A DNA stretch of 64,000 nt, taken from the NCBI RefSeq assembly GCF_003026475.1, contig NZ_PYMC01000001.1:496001-560000 (forward strand). The letters are read 5' to 3'. Positions 11,484 through 20,282 of this stretch are shown one piece after another (the stretch's first letter is position 1; each line of letters starts with the position of its first letter). Origin of the DNA: Photobacterium lipolyticum. Its GTDB lineage: Bacteria > Pseudomonadota > Gammaproteobacteria > Enterobacterales > Vibrionaceae. Below the pieces are notes generated by a model that saw nothing but the letters and a program-made list of their open reading frames with translations, did no database searches and was not told where the DNA came from. The translations under genes were made by a program, and so were the position numbers.

Positions 11484-11843
11484 CCGACTTATGTGGTTGT
11501 CAGGAGAATCAACCTCTCACGATTTAGATCCCGATTGGTCTGTGACCAATCTTCGTTACATTGTCAGAGCCGCTACTTTATTCAGGCTCCTAGGTTCATC
11601 TGGTGATACAGATGGTTCACTCGTTGAGCGGTGAACAGCGCTTCATACGACGTCATGTAGCACACCCAATTTGTGGTTATCAGGAGGAACGTCCTCTCAC
11701 GATTTCATTCCCGTTCAGCACGCTGCTGAACTTCGTTACATTGTCGAGTTCGCTGCTTTATTCAGAACCCTAGGGTCATCTGGTGATACAGATGGTTCAC
11801 GCTTATCGCGGTGAACAGCGCTTCATACGACTTCAGGTCGCAC
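11484..11843 (-). repeat. 180-bp tandem duplication in the intron 5' domain
   Basis: Two units, about 11664-11843 and 11484-11663, share the same order of landmarks exactly 180 bp apart: GTCGTATGAAGCGCTGTTCA, then CATCTGTATCACCAGATGA, then CTGAATAAAG, GACAATGTAACGAAG, and AAATCGTGAGAGG. The stems between the landmarks differ, yet each still pairs: GTTCAGCA/TGCTGAAC in one unit and ATTGGTC/GACCAAT in the other. This points to structured RNA whose copies have diverged while keeping the fold. Confidence 0.8.
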
Positions 11844-12146
11844 GGACAAAAGTCAGTTAGAGTCATTAACCTAGCTGTCACCTTTGCCATGAGAAGAAAT
11901 ATCGACAAAGCTAGGAGTGTTGCCAGCAGATGTAAATTGTAAGCATCCAGCCAAAACCGTCCGCAAACGGAAAGCGTGTATGCTATGTCCCGTTTTCACT
12001 AGTGATAATTCAAAATGACGGAGTTGGTTTGCGCTAATGTATTCAGAGTCTATTTGAAACAGTGTAATTAATTCCGGCTCTACAATAAGAGCCGCTCACG
12101 AAGTCGATAATAGTTCCATATTTCCTTCAATATTTCTGAAAATCAA
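11844..12146. other. Intron 5' flank, no gene seen
   Basis: About 300 bases between the intron 5' end and the antiporter stop. There is a short open stretch on the minus strand (about 34 codons ending near 11869) without start or family resemblance. I see no convincing gene or RNA. Confidence 0.4.
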
Positions 12147-13355
12147 TTAATTAGCCCTTCTTTGTAGTCTTTGTATGACTAACGGGTATAGCACCAGAGA
12201 AAACAGGATCATTACGAAAGCAATCGACAAAAATGTTTCTTTCAACTCAAATGAATCGGGTAACAACAAAATAAGTGCAATTGATACTGCTCCTCGCGCA
12301 CCAGCAAAGTTCAGCAACCAAAATTCTTGATGAGTCAGGCTCTTACCTTCAAGGCTAATAAAAGGCAAAAGTAGAAAAATAGCAATTAACCGCGCAACCA
12401 ACAGCAGTACTAAAGAAGCTATTACCAAAGAAAAGGTAAGCAGCTCGAATGAAGCGAGTCCGATGAAACTTGCTCCTAACAAGAAGAACAGGCAGGCGTT
12501 GGCAATATATTCAAAATAGTCCCATAGATGTCGCTGAATAAGGGTATTATTATCGGGTTCTGGGCGTTTATAGCCATAGGCTAGAGCTGCCGCAAACACC
12601 GCCAGAATACCTGAAAAATGTAGGCTTTCAGCTAGCAATAAACTGCCATAGGCTAGAGCCATAGTCATATTAGTTCTTAACGTAAAGTGTTCCCCACGCC
12701 AATAAGCCAGTAACCAACGCGCGGCTCTCCCCAAAACCACACCGATGATTAAGGCACCAATAATGTGGGTTAACAAGCTTGCACTGCTATTTATTAGGCT
12801 GAATGTTTCCCCTTCAAACATAAGCAACACAAAGACTCCAAAAACCGTCACCACAAAGCCATCATTAAGGATGGATTCCCCCTCAATCAGCAGTTTACGT
12901 GACTCTTGAATTTCTTTATTTTCATGTAATAGCGCACCAATTGCTAATGGATCTGTTGCTGAGATAATAACCCCGAACAGCAACGTTGCTAGCCATGGCA
13001 TGCCAAACACAAAATGAAGGACGGCTCCAATAACTGCCATGCTGATCAGAATGCCGACACTTCCGATCAAACTGGCCGGAACCAGCACATTTCGAATATG
13101 ATGCAAGCAGATTTTTTGTGTAGATGCAAAAATCAACAAGGGAACAAAGGCATAGAGGACTAATTGGGAATTTAGTGTGATTTTAGGCAACCCCAATCCT
13201 AAATAGGTAGACAGAAATCCGTACAAAACCCCCAGTAATAGCACCCAAACAATATCAGGCAACACCATAATGCGGTGTGAGTAGTAGGTCAGTGCATTAA
13301 GCCCTACAAGACCCAGAACCAAAAAAACAATTACCAGAAATGAAATATCGTGCAT
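12147..13355 (-). CDS. Cation:proton antiporter, CPA1/NhaP family
   Basis: About 402 residues and almost entirely hydrophobic, with 11-13 predicted membrane helices. Family marks include GVIISATDPLAIGALL (the acidic TDP motif of the ion site), EGESILNDGFVVTVFG, and WLLNFAGARGAVSIALILLLP near the C-terminus, typical of NhaP-type Na+(K+)/H+ exchangers. It would extrude alkali cations in exchange for protons at the inner membrane. I chose the ATG at 13355, behind a GGGGGC. A GTG at 13382 in the same frame is the alternative and adds nine residues. It lacks the large cytoplasmic C-terminal tail of some CPA1 members. It has no obvious operon partner. Confidence 0.88.
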   Translation of the reverse strand: MHDISFLVIVFLVLGLVGLNALTYYSHRIMVLPDIVWVLLLGVLYGFLSTYLGLGLPKITLNSQLVLYAFVPLLIFASTQKICLHHIRNVLVPASLIGSVGILISMAVIGAVLHFVFGMPWLATLLFGVIISATDPLAIGALLHENKEIQESRKLLIEGESILNDGFVVTVFGVFVLLMFEGETFSLINSSASLLTHIIGALIIGVVLGRAARWLLAYWRGEHFTLRTNMTMALAYGSLLLAESLHFSGILAVFAAALAYGYKRPEPDNNTLIQRHLWDYFEYIANACLFFLLGASFIGLASFELLTFSLVIASLVLLLVARLIAIFLLLPFISLEGKSLTHQEFWLLNFAGARGAVSIALILLLPDSFELKETFLSIAFVMILFSLVLYPLVIQRLQRRAN

Positions 13356-13477
13356 AACCTGAGCCCCCGGAGACTTAAACACTCGACAATTCCACCGGAA
13401 CAGAGCGCATAGTCTGACAGTTCTGCATCAGCGACAATTGCGCTCATGAATACTCAAAGCCGGAGGACATGTCCTGA

Positions 13478-14086
13478 TTATCCATACGTCACACCGCTTC
13501 CGCCTAGCCCACAGTAGCCGAGAGGATGCTTAGCAAGATACTGTTGATGCTTCTCTTCGGCGTAATAAAAAGGCGGCGCGAGCTCAATCTCTGTCGTGAT
13601 TCGACCATAGCCGGACAGCGAAAGTTGTTTCTCATAGCGCTCCAGCGACACTCTCGCCGCCCTGGCCTGCTCATCGGACGTCGCAAAGATAACTGAACGG
13701 TATTGCGAGCCGATATCGTTCCCCTGGCGAAGACCTTGCGTGGGATTGTGTCCCTCCCAAAAGCACCCGAGCAACTGTTCATAGCTAATCAGCTCTGGGT
13801 CGTAAACGACCAGCACAACCTCGGCATGTCCGGTGTCTCCTCCGCATACCTCTCGATAAGTCGGATGCAATAGCTTTCCGCCAGCATAACCAACCGCCGT
13901 GGTGTACACTCCCTCAAGCTCCCAGAAGCGCTTTTCAGCGCCCCAAAAGCAGCCCATGCCGAAAATGGCCGTTTCAAGCCCAGGAGGGAACGGCGGCTTT
14001 AATACCGTTCCATTGACAAAGTGGCTAGCCGGAACGGCCATTGGCACTCGTTGTCCCTGTATCTTAGTATCGTCTGAATGGCTCAT
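13478..14086 (-). CDS. msrA: Peptide methionine sulfoxide reductase MsrA
   Basis: About 202 residues from the ATG at 14086, which follows a strong CAGGAGAC; the frame is open further upstream to 14182 but without a better start. It carries the catalytic [15 protein letters not shown] block with the reactive cysteine, [16 protein letters not shown], and [16 protein letters not shown] with QYRSVIF. It reduces methionine-S-sulfoxide in proteins with thioredoxin. No signal peptide, so cytoplasmic. It is the last gene of a leftward cluster with a LysR regulator, msrB and a cytochrome P460, a coherent set for reactive-chlorine or oxygen stress. Confidence 0.95.
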   Translation of the reverse strand: MSHSDDTKIQGQRVPMAVPASHFVNGTVLKPPFPPGLETAIFGMGCFWGAEKRFWELEGVYTTAVGYAGGKLLHPTYREVCGGDTGHAEVVLVVYDPELISYEQLLGCFWEGHNPTQGLRQGNDIGSQYRSVIFATSDEQARAARVSLERYEKQLSLSGYGRITTEIELAPPFYYAEEKHQQYLAKHPLGYCGLGGSGVTYG

Positions 14087-14246
14087 CGCTTGTGTCTCCT
14101 GGAGTAATCGTAGTGCCTTGCTACATGTCCTTCCCCTTGGCAGCCCGCAGCACAGGGTAATATTGGGTAAAGACCCAGTCATCTTCAGCCAAGTTCTGAT
14201 GACAGGCTATGTTGCACGAAGCCACGGGTTGGACATTGAACGTTAC

Positions 14247-14795
14247 CTAGTCTGCATCCAGTGTCGGGTAAGCCTCCTCATATACCAAGTCGGTACTTTT
14301 GGCAGGAATATGGCAGCCAAGACAATCCACTTTGTAGTCAGTGGCTACGTTTTTTGTGGGAGCATCAGGTTTATACAAGGCCCAGCCCCAAACATCACCC
14401 CATAGCGGATTATCGGTAAAGCGTCCCTTAGTGTCTTTGACCATCACAAACCATTGTTTAAGACCATCGGTTGCATAGCTGATATCACGGCCAGTGGTGT
14501 AGTTGCCCGTTTTGGCAGTCCGAAGCTCCTTGACAAGCGTGGCACCGTCGGGAAACTTTCGGTATGCTTCAACTGTCGCTTTTTCGGTATACACATCGTG
14601 GAAACCGCTGGCATCGCCCTTGGGTACAAACCAGGATCCTAGGTGTACCATGGAGGTACGAAACTCAGGCGGTAAACTGATGTTGCCTTGTCCATCAAAA
14701 TAAGGAGAAAAGTTGTCGTCTGCCATGAGCAGAGGTGCTACCACGACGATCATCGTGAACACCAAGCTAGCACTGGTTTTGTAAAGTCGAATCAA
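14247..14795 (-). CDS. Cytochrome P460-family periplasmic c-type cytochrome
   Basis: 182 residues with a signal peptide (hydrophobic ~8-24, cleaved near LLMADDN). The mature part has the P460-family pattern: PPEFRTSMVHLGSW near the start, an EAYRKFPDGATLVKEL block, the WGWALYKPDAP region and one C-terminal haem site CLGCH. Known members oxidise hydroxylamine or bind NO, but many homologues in stress clusters have no assigned activity. The haem would be attached by the Ccm system encoded at 42-49 kb. It sits between msrB (81 bp upstream) and msrA (160 bp downstream), which argues for an oxidative/nitrosative-stress role; that role is inference. Confidence 0.8.
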   Translation of the reverse strand: MIRLYKTSASLVFTMIVVVAPLLMADDNFSPYFDGQGNISLPPEFRTSMVHLGSWFVPKGDASGFHDVYTEKATVEAYRKFPDGATLVKELRTAKTGNYTTGRDISYATDGLKQWFVMVKDTKGRFTDNPLWGDVWGWALYKPDAPTKNVATDYKVDCLGCHIPAKSTDLVYEEAYPTLDAD

Positions 14796-14876
14796 AATCT
14801 TCTCCCCATTTCAGTAATATCTAAATTGGAATAGATTATCGACACAGAAAAAGTGAAGTAGTGTGATGCCTACTCA

Positions 14877-15329
14877 CTATTCATCGGAATCGAAAAGATA
14901 CAAATATTCACCATAGCCTTGCGCCTTAAGCTCAGTACGCGGAACAAATCGGAGCGCGGCAGAATTTATACAGTAGCGTAAATTGGTTGGAACTGGGCCG
15001 TCTGGAAATAGATGACCGAGGTGCGAATTAGCATCACGAGAACGAACCTCGGTGCGGATCATTCCGTGACTTCGATCGCTGATTTCGATGATGCGCTCGG
15101 CAGCCAGTGCCTGGAAAAAGCTGGGCCAGCCACTGCCGGAGTCGTACTTGTGTACAGAGGCAAACAGCGGCTCGCCGCTTACGATGTCTACGTAGATCCC
15201 TGCGTCTTTGTGATCCCAGAATTCGTTGTCGAATGGCCTCTCGGTTCCGGAGTTCTGAGTTACCTCGAACTGAATCGGTGTGGGATTCGATAGTTGACTA
15301 GATTTATCGCTCCGCTTGGTGTCAGACAT
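14877..15329 (-). CDS. msrB: Peptide methionine sulfoxide reductase MsrB
   Basis: About 150 residues from the ATG at 15329, which follows GAGGAGAG; the open frame to 15479 has no better start. Motifs: [44 protein letters not shown] and [11 protein letters not shown], with the catalytic cysteine in RYCIN. The two zinc-binding CxxC pairs of many MsrB proteins are absent, so this is the zinc-free form. It reduces methionine-R-sulfoxide and complements MsrA, encoded two genes downstream. A 171-bp gap separates it from the LysR gene upstream and may hold its promoter. Confidence 0.95.
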   Translation of the reverse strand: MSDTKRSDKSSQLSNPTPIQFEVTQNSGTERPFDNEFWDHKDAGIYVDIVSGEPLFASVHKYDSGSGWPSFFQALAAERIIEISDRSHGMIRTEVRSRDANSHLGHLFPDGPVPTNLRYCINSAALRFVPRTELKAQGYGEYLYLFDSDE

Positions 15330-15500
15330 AGCCCTCTCCTCGAAATAATCGGTGCTGGCTCCACAGATGGTAGCGCACGATAGGTGTGTAAAAAGAGAGT
15401 AGTTGCCAACGCAGTTATCGACCAATATCGATTTGTTAAATGTCGATAAGTGATGCTTATAGTACGGCTTGAAGCTCAAGGAGGAGCAAACAACGCTTGT

Positions 15501-16391
15501 CTAGGACAGCTTTGATACTGACCAATCGTACTTGGTTGCATGCTCAATCAATTCATCCAGTGCGGGCGGGATTTCGGTTTGGTTGACGACGGCGAACTCT
15601 ACTCTGCGAGACAGCGGCGGGTCAATAATCGGTCGATGGTCGATTTCTGTATGCAAGAGTGAAAATCGCGGAATCACGCTGACCCCCATACCGTCTCGGA
15701 CCATGCTTTGAATCCAATCTTCACGCTGACTTCGGAATGCAACATCCTGTTGGAGATCGTGTCTGTCATAAAATTCAATCATCTCTTGCCTGAATTCACA
15801 GTGCAGCCTGTCAACATAGCGTTGCTTTGCAATCGCCCTAAGGGGAACTGCATCCATCTTTGCAAATGCATGGCCTAAAGGAAATGCGACAACCATTGCC
15901 TCCTCAAATAATTCGACGTAACGCAACTGTGAGTGGGGCGAGTTATGATGTGCGCAAAATGCACCGTCGAGCGCTCCGGAGAGCAATAGGCTCGGAATAG
16001 ACTCTGGGGTTACATCGTGTAACACGATCGAAACCATCGGGTGCTGTATCTGAAACGTGTCTAGCATCGCGGTGATCAACCATGGACCGATCGTGCACAT
16101 AACCCCAATGTTCAGCTCAGCGATTTCACCTGAAGTTACCGCTTTCGCGGTGGTCCGCACCAGGTGTCGGGTGCGGTCGATTTGTTCGAAATATCCTCGT
16201 AACGACTTACCCAGTTCAGTGATTTCGGTATACCGGCCGTCGCGAAGAAAGAGCTCACCGCCTAGCTCCACCTCCAAGCGCTTGATCGCCTGGGTCAGTG
16301 CTGGCTGAGAGACATAGCATTGCTCGGCTGCACGGGTAAAATTCAGTGTATCTGCGAGTGCCAGGAAGTAGCGTACCTGATTGAAATCCAT
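15501..16391 (-). CDS. LysR-family transcriptional regulator of the msr cluster
   Basis: 296 residues from the ATG at 16391, chosen because GGAG lies five bases upstream and because the family starts at MDFNQVRYFLAL. N-terminal winged HTH (NFTRAAEQCYVSQPALTQAIKRLE), then the two-lobed effector domain. A single cysteine (about residue 200, LHCEFRQEM) lies in the effector domain, which could in principle sense oxidants, but this is not shown. It is first in the leftward series LysR-msrB-P460-msrA and so likely controls it. A dyad GCAAC-N8-GTTGC about 100 bp upstream is a candidate binding site. Confidence 0.88.
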   Translation of the reverse strand: MDFNQVRYFLALADTLNFTRAAEQCYVSQPALTQAIKRLEVELGGELFLRDGRYTEITELGKSLRGYFEQIDRTRHLVRTTAKAVTSGEIAELNIGVMCTIGPWLITAMLDTFQIQHPMVSIVLHDVTPESIPSLLLSGALDGAFCAHHNSPHSQLRYVELFEEAMVVAFPLGHAFAKMDAVPLRAIAKQRYVDRLHCEFRQEMIEFYDRHDLQQDVAFRSQREDWIQSMVRDGMGVSVIPRFSLLHTEIDHRPIIDPPLSRRVEFAVVNQTEIPPALDELIEHATKYDWSVSKLS

Positions 16392-16406
16392 GATTACTCC
16401 GATCAT

Positions 16407-16832
16407 TGGCTAATAGCTGCCGATATTCACGAGGGCTCGTTTCTAAAAGAGTGGCTACCTTATCTGTACAAAATGCCGTCAGCGTTGCAACAAGAACAAG
16501 TTGCGCCCGTGAGATCAGAAACTTCCATTCTGTTTAGAACAGTTTAACTGTATCTTTAAGCCCAACTTCCAGATATTTAACGATGCTCTGAAGTATAGTG
16601 TGTCCTAGTAGCAATTGTATTCCTCACATTTATTTGTCTGGATAGATAATTGAGGCTCTTGCACACCTTAGATAATGGGGGCTGCATTGTTAACTACTCA
16701 AACCAATGTCTTCAACCTACCGTTTCACGATTCTAGCGTAATATGTATAGCTAATAGGTGAGTCTGGAGTACTTACTATGTCAAATCAAAATCGATAAAT
16801 ATCGTTCTGTTTTAGGATAATATTCGTACACA
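16407..16832. other. Intergenic between LysR gene and IS66, with candidate LysR dyad
   Basis: About 425 bp without a supported gene. Positions 16487-16504 hold the dyad GCAAC-N8-GTTGC, the size and symmetry of a LysR-type box, ~100 bp upstream of the lysR start. The rest shows nothing I can name. Confidence 0.4.
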
Positions 16833-16900
16833 GTAAGCGCATGTTTACTCGGCAAGTATGGGATGTCTAATGTATGCGCCCCATGATCCCACGGGGCGTT

Positions 16901-18428
16901 TTAGTGTGTGAAGTTCCATGGTAGAAGTGAGGCGACATCTGGTTCTGGCTTGGCTAGCTCTTTCATGCACTTTACCAGATAGTCATACACGATGAGGTCA
17001 TTTGCCTTTGCGGTTTCGATGATGCTATAGAGCATTGCGCTGGCATTCGCTCCTTTAGGTGTATCAGAGAACAGAGTTCTTTCGGCCGATAACCAGCGGT
17101 TTGATTGCACGTTCAGCTCGATTGTTATCGATAGATAAATGCCCATCCTCAACATAACGTATCAGTTTAGGCCACTGACCCACCGTGTATTTTATCGCCT
17201 TTCCTAGCTGGCTCGACGAGACTATTTTTTGTTTGCTAAGCCATTGGAACAAGTCATTCAGCATCGGGATGGCGTGTTCTTGTCGTTCAACTAACCGCTG
17301 AGCAGCAGTGAAGCCTTTTATCCTCGACTCCAATGCGTAAAGCTTCTGGATCTTGGCCAGCACAACATCCGCTTTACCTGTTTTCCCTTTCCCTTGAAGC
17401 TTCTTGGCATCCATGAACTTACGACGAGCGTGTGCCATGCACCCTAGATGCTCAACGTAAGCTAGACCGTCATAAGCTTTATAGCCATCCGTTTGCAGAT
17501 AGCCGTTATACGTTCCGAGGAAAGCCGTTGGGCAAGCCTGTGCCCGACTGTTTTGGTAGTCGAACAACACGATGTTTTTCACACCTCCAAGCGATGCCTT
17601 GGGTGAGTCAGCCCCCGAGCAGTAAACCCACATATAACATTGCTTATTTTCCTTTAGAACATTGAGTGGTGTTTCATCTGCCTGCACTACTTCTTGACTC
17701 AGTAATGTCTCTTTTAACCGTTGGTACAGCGGAGTAAAGCACTCACTGACCTGCATAACCCAACGCGCCATTGTGGTTCTTGGTAGATCGATGCCCGCCA
17801 GTGAAAACAGCATTTCCTGACGATAAAGCGGCAAGGCATATTGGTATTTACCGAGGATAATATTGGCAAGCAAGGTTTCTGTGGCATAGCTTTTCGGGAT
17901 AAGAGCTGTAGGTGCTGGCTGTTGTTTGATAGCAACGCTTTGCGCATTTTGTTCGCATTGCCGACAGCCATATTTCGGACGAACGTATTCCAGTACTTTT
18001 AATACAGCGGGGATGAACTCAAGCTTTTCACTGACATCCTCACCGATTTTGTGTAACTCTCCTTGGCAGCACGAGCAGACTTTCTCTTCCTCGGTTAGAT
18101 CAAGAACGATGCGTTCACGAGGGAGATCTTTAGGAAGAGGCTTGCGCTTACCACGAACTTTCTTGCCTGAAGTGGTGACCACTTCTGTCTGCACTGGTGC
18201 AGTTGCTTCTTGCTCCACTTCATTGAACAAGTCACCTTGTGCTTCATCATAAGGCTTAAGGGATTCAGCACGTTTAGCGAACTGGCGATCCAAGGCCAGT
18301 TTAAACTGCTCAACAAGAGATATCTTTTCTGTTTCTAACCGTTCACATTTATCCATAAGAGACTGCACCATCGCTTGAAGCGCAGTGACATCTTGGCTTT
18401 GAGGATTAATATCAGGCATCGTTTTCAT
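16901..18428 (-). pseudogene. tnpC: IS66 transposase TnpC, frameshifted
   Basis: The N-terminal part has the coiled leader (LMDKCERLETEKISLVEQF), a zinc-binding CSCCQGELHKIGEDVSEKLE and a second cysteine pair (YGCRQCEQ). The central catalytic domain includes VVQADETPLNVLKE and YLQTDGYKAY. In the conserved NNRAERAIKPLVIGRKN-WLFSDTP block two bases are missing near 17075: the first frame reads ...GRKNSVL and stops at 17064, while the next frame continues with LFSDTPKGANASAMLYSII to 16901. The C-terminal ~55 residues are thus detached. IS66 proteins are not known to need frameshifting at this point, so I read it as damage. Confidence 0.85.
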
Positions 18429-18487
18429 GGTGTTTATTATACTAAAAGCGGTATAACAACACCCGGCACACCTGTCTTTTATAGCGT

Positions 18488-18841
18488 TTAACTCATTGTA
18501 AAATCGTGTATTTCAATGGGTTCATGGCCGATAATCGTGAAGCCTGCAAGTAACTGTTCAAGCTCCATTTTGCTTAAGGTAAACACCTGATTTTTCTCTT
18601 TTGACGGCCACTTGAACTTGTTCTTTTCAAGTCGTTTGTACCAAAGAGCGAAGCCTGTTTTATCCCAGTAAAGTATTTTGATTTTGTCACGTTGTTTGTT
18701 GGTAAACAGGAACAACGCACCAGTATTAAGAGGCAAATCGGTATCACTTTCAACCAGCGCAGCCAGGCCGTTAATCGATTTACGAAAATCAACAAATGCG
18801 CGATATAGATATATCGCAGGAGGATTGATGAGCCCATTCAT
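18488..18841 (-). CDS. tnpB: IS66 accessory protein TnpB
   Basis: 117 residues, matching IS66 Orf2/TnpB: PAIYLYRAFVDFRKSINGLAALV near the start, GALFLFTNKQRDKIKILYWDKTGFALWYKRLEK-type core (xxFxFxNRxRxxxKxLxWDxxGFxLxxKRLE) and a C-terminal LxxLLAGF segment. Its start overlaps the tnpA stop by four bases, indicating coupled translation. It is needed for transposition in the family, but the exact role is unclear. Intact here. Confidence 0.92.
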   Translation of the reverse strand: MNGLINPPAIYLYRAFVDFRKSINGLAALVESDTDLPLNTGALFLFTNKQRDKIKILYWDKTGFALWYKRLEKNKFKWPSKEKNQVFTLSKMELEQLLAGFTIIGHEPIEIHDFTMS

Positions 18842-19197
18842 GATCGCAGTGCCTCAATAAGTTCAGCCAGATAAATGGCAGGGGTTCCTTGAGGGATGCT
18901 TAATTCCATGTCACCAATACTTAGCGCCATATTTGCTACGGGAGCTTGTGCAGCATGATATTGCATTGTGCGCTCGGTGATCTGCGCACGCACAAAGCCG
19001 CTACCTCGCTGCTCATTGAATACTTTTAATTTCTGTCGTTTAGCGTAAAAAGCTGAGGTGGTAAGGTTATTTTGACGGCAAAACTCTTTAATTGTGAGAG
19101 AACTTTCCTCACACTGATGAAATAAGGTTTTCCATTCCTGGTCGCTACAGCGTGGTGCCATGATCTCGCCTCCGTAAATCATTAAAGACAAGATCAT
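18838..19197 (-). CDS. tnpA: IS66 protein TnpA
   Basis: 119 residues beginning in a helix-turn-helix region (CSDQEWKTLFHQCEESSLTIKEFCRQNNLTTSAFYAKRQKL), which is the DNA-binding part of IS66 TnpA. The shorter start at MAPRCSDQEW (about 19161) is equally plausible and closer to family length. It is first in the element, 47 bp inside the right end, and overlaps tnpB by four bases. Confidence 0.88.
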   Translation of the reverse strand: MILSLMIYGGEIMAPRCSDQEWKTLFHQCEESSLTIKEFCRQNNLTTSAFYAKRQKLKVFNEQRGSGFVRAQITERTMQYHAAQAPVANMALSIGDMELSIPQGTPAIYLAELIEALRS

Positions 19198-19362
19198 AAG
19201 ATGTGATTTCAGTTAATTGAATGCGGGGTTTATGGCTCGCTTACAACTTTTCAAAACTAGGACATTACTGCTGACTATAATGGCCAGCAGTAATGATCAC
19301 ATATTGAACTTATATGTACAGCAATTAACCACATGCAAAAGTACAACTACTTACACCCCAGA

Positions 19363-20265
19363 TTAAAAAGTTGAATAACATTCAGTTGTAAAATCGTAAT
19401 CTGTACTAGAAGTAGCCTCAGGTTTAGGATAGGCGATCAGCCAAGAATGAACATCTTGGATTATTTGGTATTCACATTTTTCCTCAACAACTGTACCTCG
19501 AATGACTTTTATACTAGAATCATCCTCAATTACAAAAGTATGAGACGGATTTTTAATTTTATAATACTGACCTGTTAGTTCATTTCTAGTGATATACAGT
19601 GCAGTTTTTAGTAAAGATGATAATACTTCAGATAAATACTCACTGTCTCCCTCGATGAGTTTTTGACTTTGAGAGTCAGTTAACTTAGGACTGTATACCT
19701 GAATCAGGTTTTTATACTTTAACTTTTGTTTCCGACTATTGCTTTTTTCTTGTAATGGTAACCAAACAATCGATTTTAGTGAAAGCTTCGTCATGCCACT
19801 ATTACTAAAGAAAATAGGCTTGATATTTATAGTGTCAGGGTCTGCATTTTCCTGACTTACCAGCTGGAAGCTATAATCCCCTATGAGGTCAATTAGAGAT
19901 ATCTCTTTTGACATGCTTATTAGAGGTAAGATTTTTTTGTTAGCTTGTTCTTGCTCCTTAGTTAGCTTTTCATTCCTTTCAGATTCCACCAAGGAAGAGT
20001 GTGTACCAATCTGAACTAGCAAACCGATTAATCCAGCTCCACCTTGATACATCATTGGCGAGGCGTCAGCGGTGTTGTTTTGTAAATATAGCCCGCGCAA
20101 ATCGACGTTTGTGTTTTTCGCAAAACTAAACTTAAAGTTCGCTTTATCAATATGGTTGCCTGCTATTAGATTTACATGTTTAGCGTAATCATCTCGGTAG
20201 GGTGTGCTGCCACACCCTATCAAAGTTATAGTGAAAATTATTAATAAAAATCGCATATTTTTCAT
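19363..20265 (-). CDS. Putative lipoprotein of unknown function
   Basis: 300 residues with a lipoprotein signal peptide (hydrophobic 5-16 and lipobox LIGC, so the mature N-terminus is Cys18). I recognise no domain. The mature protein looks soluble, with a conspicuous hydrophobic-glycine run (YQGGAGLIGLLVQIG) around residues 74-88 that could be a short membrane-active helix. The residue after the lipid cysteine is Gly, not Asp, which favours the outer membrane. It follows the other lipoprotein gene after 17 bp, so the two are almost certainly co-transcribed. Strongly AT-rich compared with the core. Confidence 0.7.
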   Translation of the reverse strand: MKNMRFLLIIFTITLIGCGSTPYRDDYAKHVNLIAGNHIDKANFKFSFAKNTNVDLRGLYLQNNTADASPMMYQGGAGLIGLLVQIGTHSSLVESERNEKLTKEQEQANKKILPLISMSKEISLIDLIGDYSFQLVSQENADPDTINIKPIFFSNSGMTKLSLKSIVWLPLQEKSNSRKQKLKYKNLIQVYSPKLTDSQSQKLIEGDSEYLSEVLSSLLKTALYITRNELTGQYYKIKNPSHTFVIEDDSSIKVIRGTVVEEKCEYQIIQDVHSWLIAYPKPEATSSTDYDFTTECYSTF

Positions 20266-20282
20266 TCAATAACTAACATGAA

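Larger units (their letters stand above)
10544..11843 (-). mobile_element. 5' fragment of a group II intron
   Basis: On the minus strand the sequence starting at 11843 reads GTGCG, the canonical 5' end of group II introns. It is followed by ~750 bases of strongly hairpin-rich DNA and then the truncated intron protein. The 3' part of the intron (rest of the ORF, domains V and VI) is missing; the break is near 10544. The first 360 bases hold two 180-bp units in tandem, described separately. The fragment cannot splice or move by itself. Sequence left of the break (10250-10543) is of unknown origin. Confidence 0.75.
16833..19244 (-). mobile_element. IS66-family insertion sequence
   Basis: The three-gene layout tnpA-tnpB-tnpC on the minus strand is typical of IS66. 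The ends read GTAAGCG at 16833 (plus strand) and CGCTTAC ending at 19244, matching the GTAAGCG termini of the family; beyond seven bases the ends diverge. The 8 bp outside each end (CGTACACA and AACTTTTC) are not identical, so there is no visible target duplication. tnpC is frameshifted, so the copy is probably immobile unless helped in trans. Confidence 0.85.

Noticed and set aside
19264-19294. Inverted repeat ATTACTGCTG/CAGCAGTAAT as a terminator
   Set aside because: Perfect 10-bp stem but no T run on either strand; it may be a chance or decayed repeat near the IS66 end.
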